Assembly (NCBI RefSeq): GCF_028877475.1
Contig: NZ_CP113527.1
Coordinates: 1,109,501-1,173,500 of the forward strand
Source of the DNA: Lysinibacillus irui
Lineage (GTDB): Bacteria; Bacillota; Bacilli; Bacillales_A; Planococcaceae
Reading direction: 5' to 3'
DNA: 64,000 nt
The notes under the pieces were generated by a model, which had not been told where the DNA came from, made no database searches, and saw only the letters and a list, made by a program, of their open reading frames with translations. The number at the start of each line of letters is the position of its first letter. The stretch's first letter is position 1. Shown in pieces: positions 21,034 through 30,278 of the stretch. Both the position numbers and the translations under genes were made by a program.

Positions 21034-22284
21034 ATGACGTTTACATCTAACTTATCAGTACAAACGCTATCATTAGCAGCACAAATAGAGGAGCGAGTTC
21101 GACCTTATCATGCAAAGGTCGAAGAAATGGCATTTTATAATCAACAGAAGGTGCTAGCAGCTTTCAGAAAGCATCAAGTAAGTGATTATCATTTACATCC
21201 ATCAAACGGCTATGGCTATGATGATGAGGGACGCGATAATCTAGAGCGTGTTTATGCGGAAGTATTCGGTGCAGAGGCTGCCATTGTACGACCACAAATC
21301 ATTTCCGGAACACATGCGATCACGCTTAGTCTATTCGGTGTACTTCGTCCTGGTGATGAGCTGCTTTATATTTCTGGTCAGCCATATGATACATTGCAAT
21401 CTATTGTCGATGGTGGTGACAAAGATACAGGCTCCTTGAAAGATTATCAAATCGGCTATCGCCATGTCGATTTACTGAATAACCAAGCAATTGATTGGAC
21501 AGGTGTGGAAGCGGCTATTACTCCGCAAACTAAAATGATTGCAATTCAACGATCTAAAGGTTACGCGACACGACCTTCCTTTACGATTGCAGAAATTGCG
21601 GAAATGTGCGCAAAGATTCGTCAATTGGCCCCACAAGCGGTCATTTTTGTAGATAATTGCTATGGCGAGTTCGTAGAAGCACAGGAGCCTACAGAGGTTG
21701 GGGCTGATTTAATGGCCGGCTCACTGATAAAAAATCCTGGTGGTGGTTTAGCTAAAATTGGTGGCTATATTGCTGGCCGTGCCGATTTGGTGGAGAAATG
21801 TGCCTATCGCATGACATCTCCGGGTATTGGGGCAGAGGCGGGGGCTACATTAAATACACTAGGAGATTTTTATCAAGGATTCTTCCTAGCACCCCATGTC
21901 GTATCACAAGCATTAAAAGGGGCAATCTTTACGGCAGCCATGCTAGAGGAAATCGGGATGAATACGTCTCCAAGCTATAAGGCGAATCGCACGGATTTAA
22001 TTCAATCTGTTTCATTCCAAACGGCACAGCAAATGATTGCCTTTTGTCGTGAAATACAAGCCAATTCCCCAATAAATGCTCATTATGCACCAGAACCAGC
22101 CTATATGCCCGGCTATGAAGATGATGTCATCATGGCTGCGGGAACATTCATCCAAGGCTCTAGTATTGAATTGACAGCAGATGGTCCAATACGTCCGCCG
22201 TTTACAGCTTTTATACAGGGTGGACTGACATATGAACATGTGAAGTTTGCTATTTGCAGTGCTGTTCAGGCTATTCAAAAATAA
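21034..22284 (+). CDS. ynbB: YnbB-like PLP enzyme (methionine gamma-lyase/aluminium-resistance family)
   Basis: About 416 residues from ATG 21034, which is ten bases after GGAG. Frame 21001 also has an ATG but no site. Fold-type I PLP family: cofactor aspartate region VIFVDNCYGEFVE, Schiff-base lysine region SLIKNPGGGLAKIGGY, and ending TAFIQGGLTYEHVK. Homologues are called cystathionine/methionine gamma-lyase-like or aluminium resistance proteins, and their reaction is not well fixed. Location just before glnR-glnA matches B. subtilis. Confidence 0.88.
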   Translation: MTFTSNLSVQTLSLAAQIEERVRPYHAKVEEMAFYNQQKVLAAFRKHQVSDYHLHPSNGYGYDDEGRDNLERVYAEVFGAEAAIVRPQIISGTHAITLSLFGVLRPGDELLYISGQPYDTLQSIVDGGDKDTGSLKDYQIGYRHVDLLNNQAIDWTGVEAAITPQTKMIAIQRSKGYATRPSFTIAEIAEMCAKIRQLAPQAVIFVDNCYGEFVEAQEPTEVGADLMAGSLIKNPGGGLAKIGGYIAGRADLVEKCAYRMTSPGIGAEAGATLNTLGDFYQGFFLAPHVVSQALKGAIFTAAMLEEIGMNTSPSYKANRTDLIQSVSFQTAQQMIAFCREIQANSPINAHYAPEPAYMPGYEDDVIMAAGTFIQGSSIELTADGPIRPPFTAFIQGGLTYEHVKFAICSAVQAIQK

Positions 22285-22354
22285 TCATGTGGAAATTAAA
22301 AATTTGAACAGTTTTTTACAATTTTCTAGCACTTTTAAAAAAATAACATTGTCA

Positions 22355-22407
22355 TGTCAGGAAACCTTACATGCTTGGTTGACAGTGAAAAAATTTCGTT
22401 ATATGAT
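22355..22407 (+). promoter_or_regulatory. glnRA promoter with GlnR/TnrA box
   Basis: TGTCAGGAAACCTTACA (22355-22371) fits the GlnR/TnrA consensus TGTNA-N7-TNACA exactly. Eight bases later comes TTGACA (22379-22384), a 17-base spacer and TATGAT (22402-22407), a near-ideal sigma-A promoter. GlnR bound just upstream of the -35 would repress glnRA when glutamine is plentiful. Confidence 0.9.
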
Positions 22408-22432
22408 AAGCGGGTATTGGAGGAGGACTTAA

Positions 22433-22810
22433 ATGAGTCGTGAAATTAGACGAACTATGCCGTTATTATCGATGAGTATTGTGATGCAATTAACTGAACT
22501 TTCGGCACGACAAATTCGTTATTATGAAGAACACCATTTAATTGAGCCGCACCGAACAGAAGGCAACCGTCGAATGTTCTCACTAAATGACGTCGACACA
22601 TTGCTTGAGGTTAAAGACTACTTAGAACAGGGTATGAATATGGCAAAGATTAAAAAAATATTTGCTAAAAAGCAAAATCCTGTTGCTACAATTGATGAGC
22701 AAGATTTAAGTGATTCAGAATTACGCCAAATCATGCGAGAAGAAATGCGACAAGCACAGCGCATGCAAAAATCATCCATCCGACGTGGGGATTTATCTCG
22801 ATTCTATTAA
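22433..22810 (+). CDS. glnR: Glutamine synthetase repressor GlnR (MerR family)
   Basis: 125 residues. The MerR helix-turn-helix reads [19 protein letters not shown], followed by [13 protein letters not shown] and a short dimer helix. The basic, Met/Gln-rich tail ([11 protein letters not shown]) corresponds to the C-terminal part that senses feedback-inhibited glutamine synthetase. GGAGGAGG lies before the ATG. It represses its own operon through the box at 22355 and shares the transcript with glnA 55 bases downstream. Confidence 0.97.
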   Translation: MSREIRRTMPLLSMSIVMQLTELSARQIRYYEEHHLIEPHRTEGNRRMFSLNDVDTLLEVKDYLEQGMNMAKIKKIFAKKQNPVATIDEQDLSDSELRQIMREEMRQAQRMQKSSIRRGDLSRFY

Positions 22811-22865
22811 TTAATAGGGTAGGGTAAACATAAAAGCTAGACAAATTATAGGAGTGTGGAAAACT

Positions 22866-24200
22866 GTGGGTAAATACACAAAAGAGGACATTAAACGTCT
22901 CATCGAAGAAAAAAACGTAAGCTTTATTCGTTTACAATTTACAGATATTCTTGGCACAATTAAAAATGTTGAGATTCCTGTAAGTCAATTAGACAAAGCA
23001 CTAGAAAATAAAATGATGTTTGATGGCTCATCTATTGAAGGTTTCGTTCGAATCGAAGAATCTGATATGTATTTATATCCTGACCTCGATACTTTCGTAG
23101 TATTCCCTTGGACTTCTGAAAAAGGGAAAGTAGCACGTTTTATCTGTGATGTTTACACTGCGAAAGGCGAACCATTTGCTGGTGACCCACGAAATAACCT
23201 AAAACGTATTCTTAAAAAAATGGAGGACATGGGCTTTTCAAGCTTCAATTTAGGGCCTGAGCCAGAGTTCTTCTTATTCAAATTAGATGCAAAAGGCGAG
23301 CCAACGTTAGAAGTAAATGACCATGGTGGTTACTTCGATTTAGCTCCAACAGATCTTGGTGAAAACTGCCGTCGTGATATTGTATTAGAGCTAGAAGAAA
23401 TGGGCTTTGAAATTGAAGCCTCTCACCATGAGGTAGCTCCAGGACAACACGAAATTGACTTTAAATATGCTGATGCTGTTACTGCATGTGATAACATCCA
23501 AACATTCAAATTAGTAGTGAAAACAATCGCTCGTAAACATGGCTTACATGCTACGTTTATGCCAAAACCACTATTTGGTGAAGCGGGCTCTGGTATGCAC
23601 TTTAACGTATCACTATTTAAAGGCAAAGAAAATGCATTCTATGATGAATCGACTGAATTAGGACTTTCTGAAACAGCTATGCAATTTATGGCGGGTGTTC
23701 TTGCACACGTACAAGGCTTCACAGCTGTGACAAACCCAACAGTTAACTCTTATAAACGTCTAGTACCTGGTTATGAAGCACCATGTTATGTAGCATGGTC
23801 TGCACAAAACCGTTCACCACTCATTCGTATCCCATCAGCACGTGGGCTTTCAACTCGTGTAGAGGTACGTTCAGTGGACCCTTCAGCAAACCCATATTTA
23901 GCGATGGCCGTTATTTTAGAAGCAGGTCTTGAAGGTATTCGTCAAAGCTTAACACCACCTGCAGCTATTAATCGCAACATCTATGTAATGACAGAAGAAG
24001 AGCGTCAAGCAAATGGTATTGAAAACCTACCTGCAGCATTAGATGATGCTTTAACATTACTTGCAAAAGATAAAGTAGCACAAGCAGCATTAGGCGAGCA
24101 TATTTATGCAAACTTTAAAGAAGCAAAAGAAATCGAGTTCGATATGTACCGTACAACAGTCCATCAATGGGAACGCGATCAATATTTAAAAATGTATTAA
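22866..24200 (+). CDS. glnA: Glutamine synthetase type I
   Basis: 444 residues from GTG 22866, the same length and start ([12 protein letters not shown]) as B. subtilis GlnA. An in-frame GTG at 22854 lies within the AGGAG site. Beta-grasp domain [16 protein letters not shown], catalytic [19 protein letters not shown], the ATP site [14 protein letters not shown] and NRSPLIRIP are intact. It makes glutamine from glutamate and ammonia, and its feedback-inhibited form activates GlnR. The class lacks an adenylylation tyrosine. Confidence 0.98.
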   Translation: MGKYTKEDIKRLIEEKNVSFIRLQFTDILGTIKNVEIPVSQLDKALENKMMFDGSSIEGFVRIEESDMYLYPDLDTFVVFPWTSEKGKVARFICDVYTAKGEPFAGDPRNNLKRILKKMEDMGFSSFNLGPEPEFFLFKLDAKGEPTLEVNDHGGYFDLAPTDLGENCRRDIVLELEEMGFEIEASHHEVAPGQHEIDFKYADAVTACDNIQTFKLVVKTIARKHGLHATFMPKPLFGEAGSGMHFNVSLFKGKENAFYDESTELGLSETAMQFMAGVLAHVQGFTAVTNPTVNSYKRLVPGYEAPCYVAWSAQNRSPLIRIPSARGLSTRVEVRSVDPSANPYLAMAVILEAGLEGIRQSLTPPAAINRNIYVMTEEERQANGIENLPAALDDALTLLAKDKVAQAALGEHIYANFKEAKEIEFDMYRTTVHQWERDQYLKMY

Positions 24201-24211
24201 TCATAAAAGAT

Positions 24212-24247
24212 AAACCGAGTGGCTTATGAGGTCACTCGGTTTTTTTC
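24212..24247 (+). terminator. Terminator of glnRA
   Basis: AAACCGAGTG (24212-24221) pairs with CACTCGGTTT (24233-24242), followed by a run of T. Confidence 0.92.
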
Positions 24248-24282
24248 GTCTAAATTTCTGTGTACGGTTAGACAGTTTTTTA

Positions 24283-24591
24283 TTAATAACCCATATGTTT
24301 ATGATGGTGTGGCATATGGCAAGGGTTAGGCGGCATACCGCACATTGTATGTGTTTCACAGCATTCATTAACGACAGATTCTGTGCATGGGAAATAGTAT
24401 TGATGATCAATCATATGTTTGTTCACTGTTGTTACATGTGCTGGTTGTACGTGTGGAACAACTGTATGGATATAATTTGTGCGTACATATTGCTCTGGTG
24501 GTAAAAATTGTGGTGGATCAAATTGCGTTGGCATTGTTTGTGGCGGACAGCAGTGTGGACCTTTCGCCGGATGGCGTCTTCGTTGAAACAT
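24283..24591 (-). CDS. cotD: CotD-family inner spore coat protein
   Basis: 102 residues, very rich in His, Cys, Pro and Met. VVPHVQPAHVTTVNKHM and the His/Phe/Tyr stretch DHQYYFPCTES match the CotD pattern of B. subtilis (VVPHIHPQHTTNVN, from memory). A cysteine pair near the start (PHCCPP) and CCETHTMC/MPHHHKHMGY at the end would suit cross-linking or metal binding in the coat. AGGAGG lies before the ATG on the minus strand. It is expected to be made in the mother cell late in sporulation. No clear sigma-K promoter was assigned. Confidence 0.85.
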   Translation of the reverse strand: MFQRRRHPAKGPHCCPPQTMPTQFDPPQFLPPEQYVRTNYIHTVVPHVQPAHVTTVNKHMIDHQYYFPCTESVVNECCETHTMCGMPPNPCHMPHHHKHMGY

Positions 24592-24874
24592 GTTATAACC
24601 TCCTGTTTTGATAAGTTGTAGTTCATTATTAAGATATGAGATATATGTCGATAGGGTCTATTTATTTGCCTATTAATGCATAGGTAAATCTAACAAGTAG
24701 CTAATTTGGTAGAAATTATAAAATCAACTTGCCTACATCTAGGAGTGAAATAAAAGTATCAAGATGAAGGATTTAACCTTTTTCTTTACTGTCAAAACTA
24801 ATACATCAATGTCCTGAATTTTTTATTTAAAATAAATTTTGATGAAAAGAGTACGTTTTTTGAAAAAATAGATA

Positions 24875-24930
24875 TTGTCATTAAAACAGTCGTACAGTAT
24901 ACTCTTTAATTGATAATGATTATCGTTATT
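24875..24930 (+). promoter_or_regulatory. Promoter with Fur box of the siderophore uptake operon
   Basis: TTGTCA (24875-24880), 17-base spacer, TATACT (24898-24903). The Fur box GATAATGATTATCGTTATT (24912-24930) covers the start-site region and differs from the consensus in two positions. Iron-loaded Fur should block transcription. Confidence 0.92.
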
Positions 24931-24953
24931 AATTAAATCTTAGGAGGATATGT

Positions 24954-25958
24954 ATGCCAAAATTATCGCTACAAAGGAAAGACTTTTTTATATTTTTTAC
25001 ACTGCTATTTAGCTTTGCGCTCTTATTAGTTGGATGTGGGGAGTCAACATCGAACTCCAGCAGTTCACAAGAAAATGACAAAGCAGAAATAAGTAACACG
25101 GAATCCTCTAGTCGAGAGATTAAACATGCAATGGGCACTACCACAATTAAAGGAACACCTACAAAAATCGTTACCCTTTACCAAGGGGCTACAGATGTGG
25201 CAGTAGCGTTGGGCATTAAGCCAGTTGGGGTAGTAGAATCTTGGGCTGAAGCACCTATTTATAATTACTTAAAAAATGATCTTGATGGTGTTGCAATTGT
25301 TGGACAAGAAACTCAGCCAAATCTTGAAGAAATTGCAAAGCTTAAACCAGATTTAATCATTGCTTCTAAAGTCCGTCATGAGGAAATTTATGATCAGTTA
25401 TCTCAGATTGCACCAACAGTTGCTCATGAAACGGTTTTCGATTTCAAAGGGACAGCTGAAATGATGGGGCAAGCAATGAATCAAGAAGAAAAAGTTAAAG
25501 AGGTATTAGGGGATTGGGATACTCGAGTGGCTGATTTCCAAACAAAAATTCAAGAAAAGCTGGGCGATAAATGGCCATTCCATGTATCTGTTGTTAACTT
25601 CAGAGCAGACCATGCACGAATATATGTAACTGGGTATGCGGGCTCTATTTTAGCAGAGCTTGGCTTTCAAGGCCCTAAAAATTTAACAGATGATTCATTG
25701 GAAATCGTGAAACTAACAGACAAAGAAAGCATTACACAAATGAATGCTGATGTTATTTATATGTTTATGGAAAATGATGAAGCAGTCAAAAAGGTTTATG
25801 AAGAGTGGACAAATCATCCACTATGGAAAGAGCTTGATGCTGTAAAGGCAAATCAGGTTTATCAAGTAGATGAAATAAATTGGAATCTAGCTGGTGGGAT
25901 TATTAGTGCTAATTTAATGTTAGATGATATTTATGACAAATTTGAATTAGAAAAATAG
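24954..25958 (+). CDS. yfiY: Iron-siderophore ABC transporter substrate-binding lipoprotein (YfiY-like)
   Basis: 334 residues. Signal sequence with lipobox LLVGC, so the mature protein is anchored by a diacylglycerol cysteine on the outer face of the membrane. Two-lobed periplasmic-binding fold: MGTTTIKGTPTKIVTLYQG, PVGVVESWAEAPIYNYLKND and SVVNFRADHARIYVTGYAG closely follow B. subtilis YfiY, the receptor for hydroxamate/citrate-type siderophores such as schizokinen (from memory). A Fur box and two permeases, an ATPase and a reductase downstream complete the uptake system. The exact ligand is inferred. Confidence 0.9.
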   Translation: MPKLSLQRKDFFIFFTLLFSFALLLVGCGESTSNSSSSQENDKAEISNTESSSREIKHAMGTTTIKGTPTKIVTLYQGATDVAVALGIKPVGVVESWAEAPIYNYLKNDLDGVAIVGQETQPNLEEIAKLKPDLIIASKVRHEEIYDQLSQIAPTVAHETVFDFKGTAEMMGQAMNQEEKVKEVLGDWDTRVADFQTKIQEKLGDKWPFHVSVVNFRADHARIYVTGYAGSILAELGFQGPKNLTDDSLEIVKLTDKESITQMNADVIYMFMENDEAVKKVYEEWTNHPLWKELDAVKANQVYQVDEINWNLAGGIISANLMLDDIYDKFELEK

Positions 25959-25962
25959 TGAA

Positions 25963-26016
25963 GGAGATAAGGGCTGTTTAAGGTGTTGGAGAATGCTTGA
26001 ACAACAGCCCTCTCCT
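25963..26016 (+). other. Stem-loop between receptor and permease genes
   Basis: AGGGCTGTT (25970-25978) pairs with AACAGCCCT (26003-26011), and GGAGA/CTCC extends it outward. It has no T run, so it is more likely a 3'-end protecting or partial-termination structure keeping the binding protein in excess over the permeases. Confidence 0.5.
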
Positions 26017-26088
26017 GTAGTGTTAGAGATTTCGAAAACTACAACCCTATTCATAAGATAAAATGTGGATCAGAAAGTTGGCATAAAA

Positions 26089-27105
26089 ATGAGAATTATT
26101 CTTTCTAGTACTTCGATGAAACAAACAGGCTTATTCATCAGTTGTGTGTTTCTTTTGCTGGCATTTATCATTAGCATAGCCATTGGTCAAACTCCCATTC
26201 CTTTCTCGTCAATCTACGATGCCATGTTTCATTTTGATGCTGCTGATAAGGAGCATGTTATTATTCGAACATCTAGATTTACAAGAGCTGTAATCGCTAC
26301 AGTAGTTGGCGCAAGCCTTGCTATAGCAGGGGCATTAATGCGAGCATTAACAAGAAATCCTTTAGCAGCTCCTGATATTTTAGGAATCAATGCAGGAGCC
26401 ATATTTTTTATTGTCAGTGCCATTACTCTTTTTTCCATTCAATCTTTAATGAGCTATATGTGGATTGCCTTTTTAGGGGCGGGCATTGCGGGAGCAATGG
26501 TGTTTTTCTTAGGTTCATTAGGTAGGGATGGTTTAACACCAATTAAAATAGTATTAGCTGGTGCAGCGATTACAGCTCTATTTGTCTCGTTTACGCAAGG
26601 GCTTTTAGTAATTGATGAACAGGGTTTACAAAGCGTCCTTTTTTGGTTAGCGGGGTCTGTGTCAGGACGTAGCATTGAAATGCTTGTACCTGTATTACCT
26701 TTTATTTTAATAGTAACAATCGTGGCGATATTAATGGGGCGTTCTATCAATATTTTACAATCTGGTGATGATATTGCAAAAGGTTTAGGTCAACGAACAA
26801 TGATCACGAAAATTACTCTAGGCATCATCATTATCATACTTGCAGGTAGTTCAGTTGCTGTAGCAGGTTCAATCGGTTTTATTGGATTGATTGTCCCTCA
26901 TATTGCCATCAATCTTGTTGGTACAGATTATCGTTGGATTATTCCGTATAGTGCAATATTAGGAGCGATATTGCTACTGTTAGCTGATATGGCAGCTAGA
27001 TATGTTATGATGCCGTTAGAACTCCCAATTGGTGTAATGACTGCCTTAATCGGAGCTCCTTTCTTTATTTATATTGCACGAAAGGGGTTAGCGAAAAATG
27101 TCTAA
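26089..27105 (+). CDS. yfiZ: Siderophore ABC transporter permease (FecCD family, first subunit)
   Basis: 338 residues from ATG 26089. The frame is open from GTG 26065, and neither start has a good ribosome site, so the choice is tentative. About nine or ten membrane segments. FecCD hallmarks are RFTRAVIATVVGASLAIAGA, TRNPLAAPDILGINAGA, the coupling segment around SIGFIGLIVPHIA and ELPIGVMTALIGAPFF. It pairs with the next gene as a heterodimer channel for the ferric siderophore. Overlaps the next ORF by 8 bases. Confidence 0.9.
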   Translation: MRIILSSTSMKQTGLFISCVFLLLAFIISIAIGQTPIPFSSIYDAMFHFDAADKEHVIIRTSRFTRAVIATVVGASLAIAGALMRALTRNPLAAPDILGINAGAIFFIVSAITLFSIQSLMSYMWIAFLGAGIAGAMVFFLGSLGRDGLTPIKIVLAGAAITALFVSFTQGLLVIDEQGLQSVLFWLAGSVSGRSIEMLVPVLPFILIVTIVAILMGRSINILQSGDDIAKGLGQRTMITKITLGIIIIILAGSSVAVAGSIGFIGLIVPHIAINLVGTDYRWIIPYSAILGAILLLLADMAARYVMMPLELPIGVMTALIGAPFFIYIARKGLAKNV

Positions 27106-28138
27106 TTATATGTCGGTTCGAACGAAATCTAATCGCATATCTTTTCAAATTGCCAAAAGAACTTGTTGGGTGTTACTTCTGCTAAGTTTATTAGTAGGCA
27201 TCATATCAGTCCTTGCTCTATCTGCGGGTAGTGAGTTTATCCATCCATTCACAGTGGTGAAAGAACTATTCGGCTATGGTAATAGGGATTATGATTTTGT
27301 CTTACATACATTAAGGCTCCCGCGTGTGTTGATGGCATTGTTAGTTGGTGCTGCGCTAGGTGTTGCAGGGTTACTATTACAAGGAATTATCCGCAATCCA
27401 CTTGCGGCTCCAGATATTATCGGAATAACGAGTGGAGCATCCATGGGTGCAATTATCTTTATCGTGTATTGTATGGGGTCAATCAGCATTCAATTTTTAC
27501 CGTTAGCTGCTATATTAGGTGCTGCTATAATCTCCTTTATCATCTATCTTCTCTCGTGGAGAAAAGGCGTAACACCTATTCGCATGGTCCTCATTGGGAT
27601 TGGTATTTGTGCTTTAGCAAAGGCAGTTGTGACCATGTTACTTGTTATGAGTGAGGTGGCAGCGACAACGAAGGCCTATTTATGGCTAACAGGTAGTTTA
27701 TATGGGGCGAATATGCAGGATGTGTATTTACTCTTACCGTGGGTGGCCATTTTATTGCCATTAACATTTATGTTGGCAAGAACGGTGAATGTAAAGGAAC
27801 TGGGAGACGAAATGGCAATAGGGCTAGGGGTCAAAGTGCAAAGGTATCGTTTACTTTTTTTACTTATTAGTGTGATGCTAGCCGGTTCAGCAGTCGCTTT
27901 TGCTGGTGGAATTGCCTTTGTAGGATTAGTAGCTCCTCATATTAGTAGAATGCTTGTGGGGCGATCCTTTGCTGGATTAATTCCGGTGACAGCTATTATT
28001 GGTGGCATTATTGTTATCGTAGCCGATATTGTGGCACGAACAGCCTTTTTACCAAAGGACTTACCAACAGGTGTATTTACAGCTGCAATTGGCGCACCTT
28101 TCTTTATATATTTACTATTTAGAACGCGCAATCAATAA
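27098..28138 (+). CDS. yfhA: Siderophore ABC transporter permease (FecCD family, second subunit)
   Basis: 346 residues starting at ATG 27098, inside the end of the first permease, with AAAGGGG upstream. Same FecCD blueprint: TLRLPRVLMALLVGAALGVAG, RNPLAAPDIIGITSGA, GGIAFVGLVAPHISRM and DLPTGVFTAAIGAPFF. Overlapping genes point to coupled translation and equal amounts of the two subunits. Confidence 0.9.
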   Translation: MSNYMSVRTKSNRISFQIAKRTCWVLLLLSLLVGIISVLALSAGSEFIHPFTVVKELFGYGNRDYDFVLHTLRLPRVLMALLVGAALGVAGLLLQGIIRNPLAAPDIIGITSGASMGAIIFIVYCMGSISIQFLPLAAILGAAIISFIIYLLSWRKGVTPIRMVLIGIGICALAKAVVTMLLVMSEVAATTKAYLWLTGSLYGANMQDVYLLLPWVAILLPLTFMLARTVNVKELGDEMAIGLGVKVQRYRLLFLLISVMLAGSAVAFAGGIAFVGLVAPHISRMLVGRSFAGLIPVTAIIGGIIVIVADIVARTAFLPKDLPTGVFTAAIGAPFFIYLLFRTRNQ

Positions 28139-28183
28139 ATTAATATAGAAGAATAGGAAAGCGTAGAAGAAGGTGACAGGAAT

Positions 28184-29011
28184 ATGAGAAATGTCTTAGA
28201 AGCACGAGATTTAAATGTTAGTTATGGAGATAATCTTATTTTGGAGGATTTGAATCTTCAAATACCTAAAGGGAAAATAACGGTACTGGTAGGTGCCAAC
28301 GGTTGTGGAAAATCCACCCTACTTCGAACGTTTGCACGACTTCAAAAAGCGAAGTCAGGTGACATTCTATTAGAAGATGATCAACTACATGCCATTTCTA
28401 CCAAAGAAGTGGCAAAACGTTTAGCTATTTTACCACAGGGTCCTGTTGCGCCTGAAGGATTAACCGTCCAACAATTGATTAAGCAAGGTCGCTATCCCCA
28501 TCAAAGCTGGTTAAAGCAATGGTCTACTGAGGATGAAAAAATTGTGGAGAATGCACTTACGGTTACACAGATGACTAAATTTGCTGATCGACCAGTGGAT
28601 GCATTATCTGGCGGTCAAAGGCAACGTGTGTGGATTGCCATGACATTGGCTCAAAATACAGATCTTATTTTACTAGATGAGCCCACAACTTATTTAGATA
28701 TGGCTCATCAAGTAGAAATTTTAGATTTACTATTTGATTTAAATGAAAATGAAGGCCGTACTGTTGTCATGGTGTTACATGATTTAAATTTAGCATGTCG
28801 CTATGCCCATCATATTGTTGCTGTGCGTGATAAACAAATTTATGCGCAAGGTAAACCTGAGGAAGTGGTAACAGCCGAGATGGTACAGGCTGTCTTTCGT
28901 ATGGACTGTACCATAATAAAAGATCCGTTATTTAGTACGCCATTATGTGTCCCTCATGGTAAAGGACGATCAGTGAATGAGGAGATTTTAGAGGAGGTAG
29001 GGATCAGTTGA
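28184..29011 (+). CDS. Siderophore ABC transporter ATP-binding protein
   Basis: 275 residues. Walker A GANGCGKSTLLR, signature LSGGQRQRVWIA, Walker B DLILLDEPTTYLDM and the switch VLHDLNLACRY. This is the FepC/FhuC/YusV class. In B. subtilis the YfiYZ-YfhA system borrows YusV encoded elsewhere, while here the ATPase is within the operon. Its stop overlaps the TTG start of the FhuF-like gene. Confidence 0.92.
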   Translation: MRNVLEARDLNVSYGDNLILEDLNLQIPKGKITVLVGANGCGKSTLLRTFARLQKAKSGDILLEDDQLHAISTKEVAKRLAILPQGPVAPEGLTVQQLIKQGRYPHQSWLKQWSTEDEKIVENALTVTQMTKFADRPVDALSGGQRQRVWIAMTLAQNTDLILLDEPTTYLDMAHQVEILDLLFDLNENEGRTVVMVLHDLNLACRYAHHIVAVRDKQIYAQGKPEEVVTAEMVQAVFRMDCTIIKDPLFSTPLCVPHGKGRSVNEEILEEVGIS

Positions 29012-29775
29012 GTGTAAAACTGTCAGCTGAAGAAATAGCCATACTTGTAAGAGATTATCGATTGACGAAGGAACCCATTTTAGATTCAAACTACTCTTTA
29101 TGCGCTCAAGAATTATTGAATACTAAACAAGCTTTAAAATATTTACAAAAAATTGCACCTTTCTTCCAATCTCCATCTATTCTCGTTACAGCATCGCTAT
29201 TTGCTAAGCGCTACAGTGTTTTAACTATGGCTTCAGCGTTTTATGCGATGTCGAGATTTGATAAAGGTATACCTGTTCATATCGACAATATCTGGATAGA
29301 AGCAGAAAATAATGCAAAGCCGTGGCTTCCCAAAATTCGATTAATCGATAGCACGGTCTCAGAGCCTATACTAGACCGTAATCAATGGCGTGATGAGGTT
29401 CTTAGAGGAATTTTTGCGGACAATCTTGCGAAAGTATGGCAATCTTTAACAATTATAACGAAGATTCCAAAAACAATCTTGTGGGAAAACACCGCAATTT
29501 ATGTTAATTGGTTATATGAAACAAAATTAAAAGAAGATGCCAGCGAGCAAGAGCTAGCACGTATCCAAGAAGATTATCATTACATAGTAAAGCAAGCGCC
29601 AGGTATCCTTTTTGGTGAAAGAAAAAATCCTTTGACCCACTATTGTGGACCTAAAGTGACAATTGAGGAATCCGAGCATCCAGTTCGACTGAGAAAAACG
29701 TGCTGCTTCTACTATCAAACCTCTGATGAAACAAAAGACTTTTGCATCTCCTGTCCTAAAATAAAAAGACCATAA
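29008..29775 (+). CDS. FhuF-like ferric-siderophore reductase
   Basis: 255 residues from TTG 29008 with AGGAGG upstream, overlapping the ATPase stop (TTGA). The C-terminal CC-x10-C-x2-C motif (KTCCFYYQTS...FCISCPK) is the 2Fe-2S site of FhuF proteins. The N-terminal region matches the family only loosely (SILVTASLFAKRYSV, HIDNIWIEAEN). It is expected to reduce Fe(III) in the imported siderophore in the cytosol so that iron is released. This completes the operon. Confidence 0.87.
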   Translation: MSVKLSAEEIAILVRDYRLTKEPILDSNYSLCAQELLNTKQALKYLQKIAPFFQSPSILVTASLFAKRYSVLTMASAFYAMSRFDKGIPVHIDNIWIEAENNAKPWLPKIRLIDSTVSEPILDRNQWRDEVLRGIFADNLAKVWQSLTIITKIPKTILWENTAIYVNWLYETKLKEDASEQELARIQEDYHYIVKQAPGILFGERKNPLTHYCGPKVTIEESEHPVRLRKTCCFYYQTSDETKDFCISCPKIKRP

Positions 29776-29788
29776 TAATCCCAAAGTG

Positions 29789-29836
29789 AGTGAATAGACA
29801 ACTTATCATTGTATAGTTGTCTATTCACTTATTTTA
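29789..29836 (+). terminator. Terminator of the siderophore operon
   Basis: AGTGAATAGACAACT (29789-29803) pairs perfectly with AGTTGTCTATTCACT (29815-29829), followed by TATTTTATCTT. Confidence 0.88.
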
Positions 29837-29964
29837 TCTTCAGCCCCATTCTTTTTTTCATTAATCTAGAATGAAGTTTATTTTAGAATATATTATTATA
29901 TAAATATAACAAAACAATAATTACATGTATAAATATTCAGAGAATTGTAAGGTTGAACCAAACG

Positions 29965-30010
29965 TATTGTAGCGTTTACAATAGTTTTATAACACAATTA
30001 TGTTATAAAA
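29965..30010 (+). promoter_or_regulatory. cre-like site and inverted repeat before the YjiH-type gene
   Basis: TTGTAGCGTTTACA (29967-29980) keeps the right half AGCGTTTACA of a CcpA cre box, though the left half is poor. It overlaps TATTGTA...TACAATA. Directly after it, TTTTATAACA (29985-29994) and TGTTATAAAA (30001-30010) form a perfect 10-bp inverted repeat with a 6-base gap. A related single arm recurs near 30060. The 500-base gap 29776-30278 holds nothing else that I can call except an 8-codon ORF at 30102. Confidence 0.35.
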
Positions 30011-30278
30011 ACATGAATGAAGTAAGTCTTTTTCTGGCTAAAACTCAAAACTTCAAAGTTTTTATAATAGTTCTATAACAGAGGGAGGAAAGAGGTATTG
30101 AATGAAAACGGCATATCCTAGCTCGTAGAACGTGGCAACAATCAAAGGGGAGGAAAGTAATATAGTTAATTATTAACACTATATGTATTGTTGGTATGTA
30201 TTAAAATAGTTACAGGTAATTTTGTTTGGTATGAATGTTATAGTAGCAAATTTCTATATGACTAGCTAAAAATACATA

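Noticed and set aside
22247..22432. 61-residue frame between ynbB and glnR
   Set aside because: It covers the glnR promoter and GlnR box and has no ribosome site.
24283..24611. Overlapping frames of about 70-100 residues on both strands over the CotD-like gene
   Set aside because: Only the minus-strand frame with AGGAGG and the CotD pattern is credible; the others are shadows.
30102..30128. 8-codon ORF MKTAYPSS as a leader gene
   Set aside because: Too short and 150 bases from the next gene. Mentioned only as part of the leader finding.
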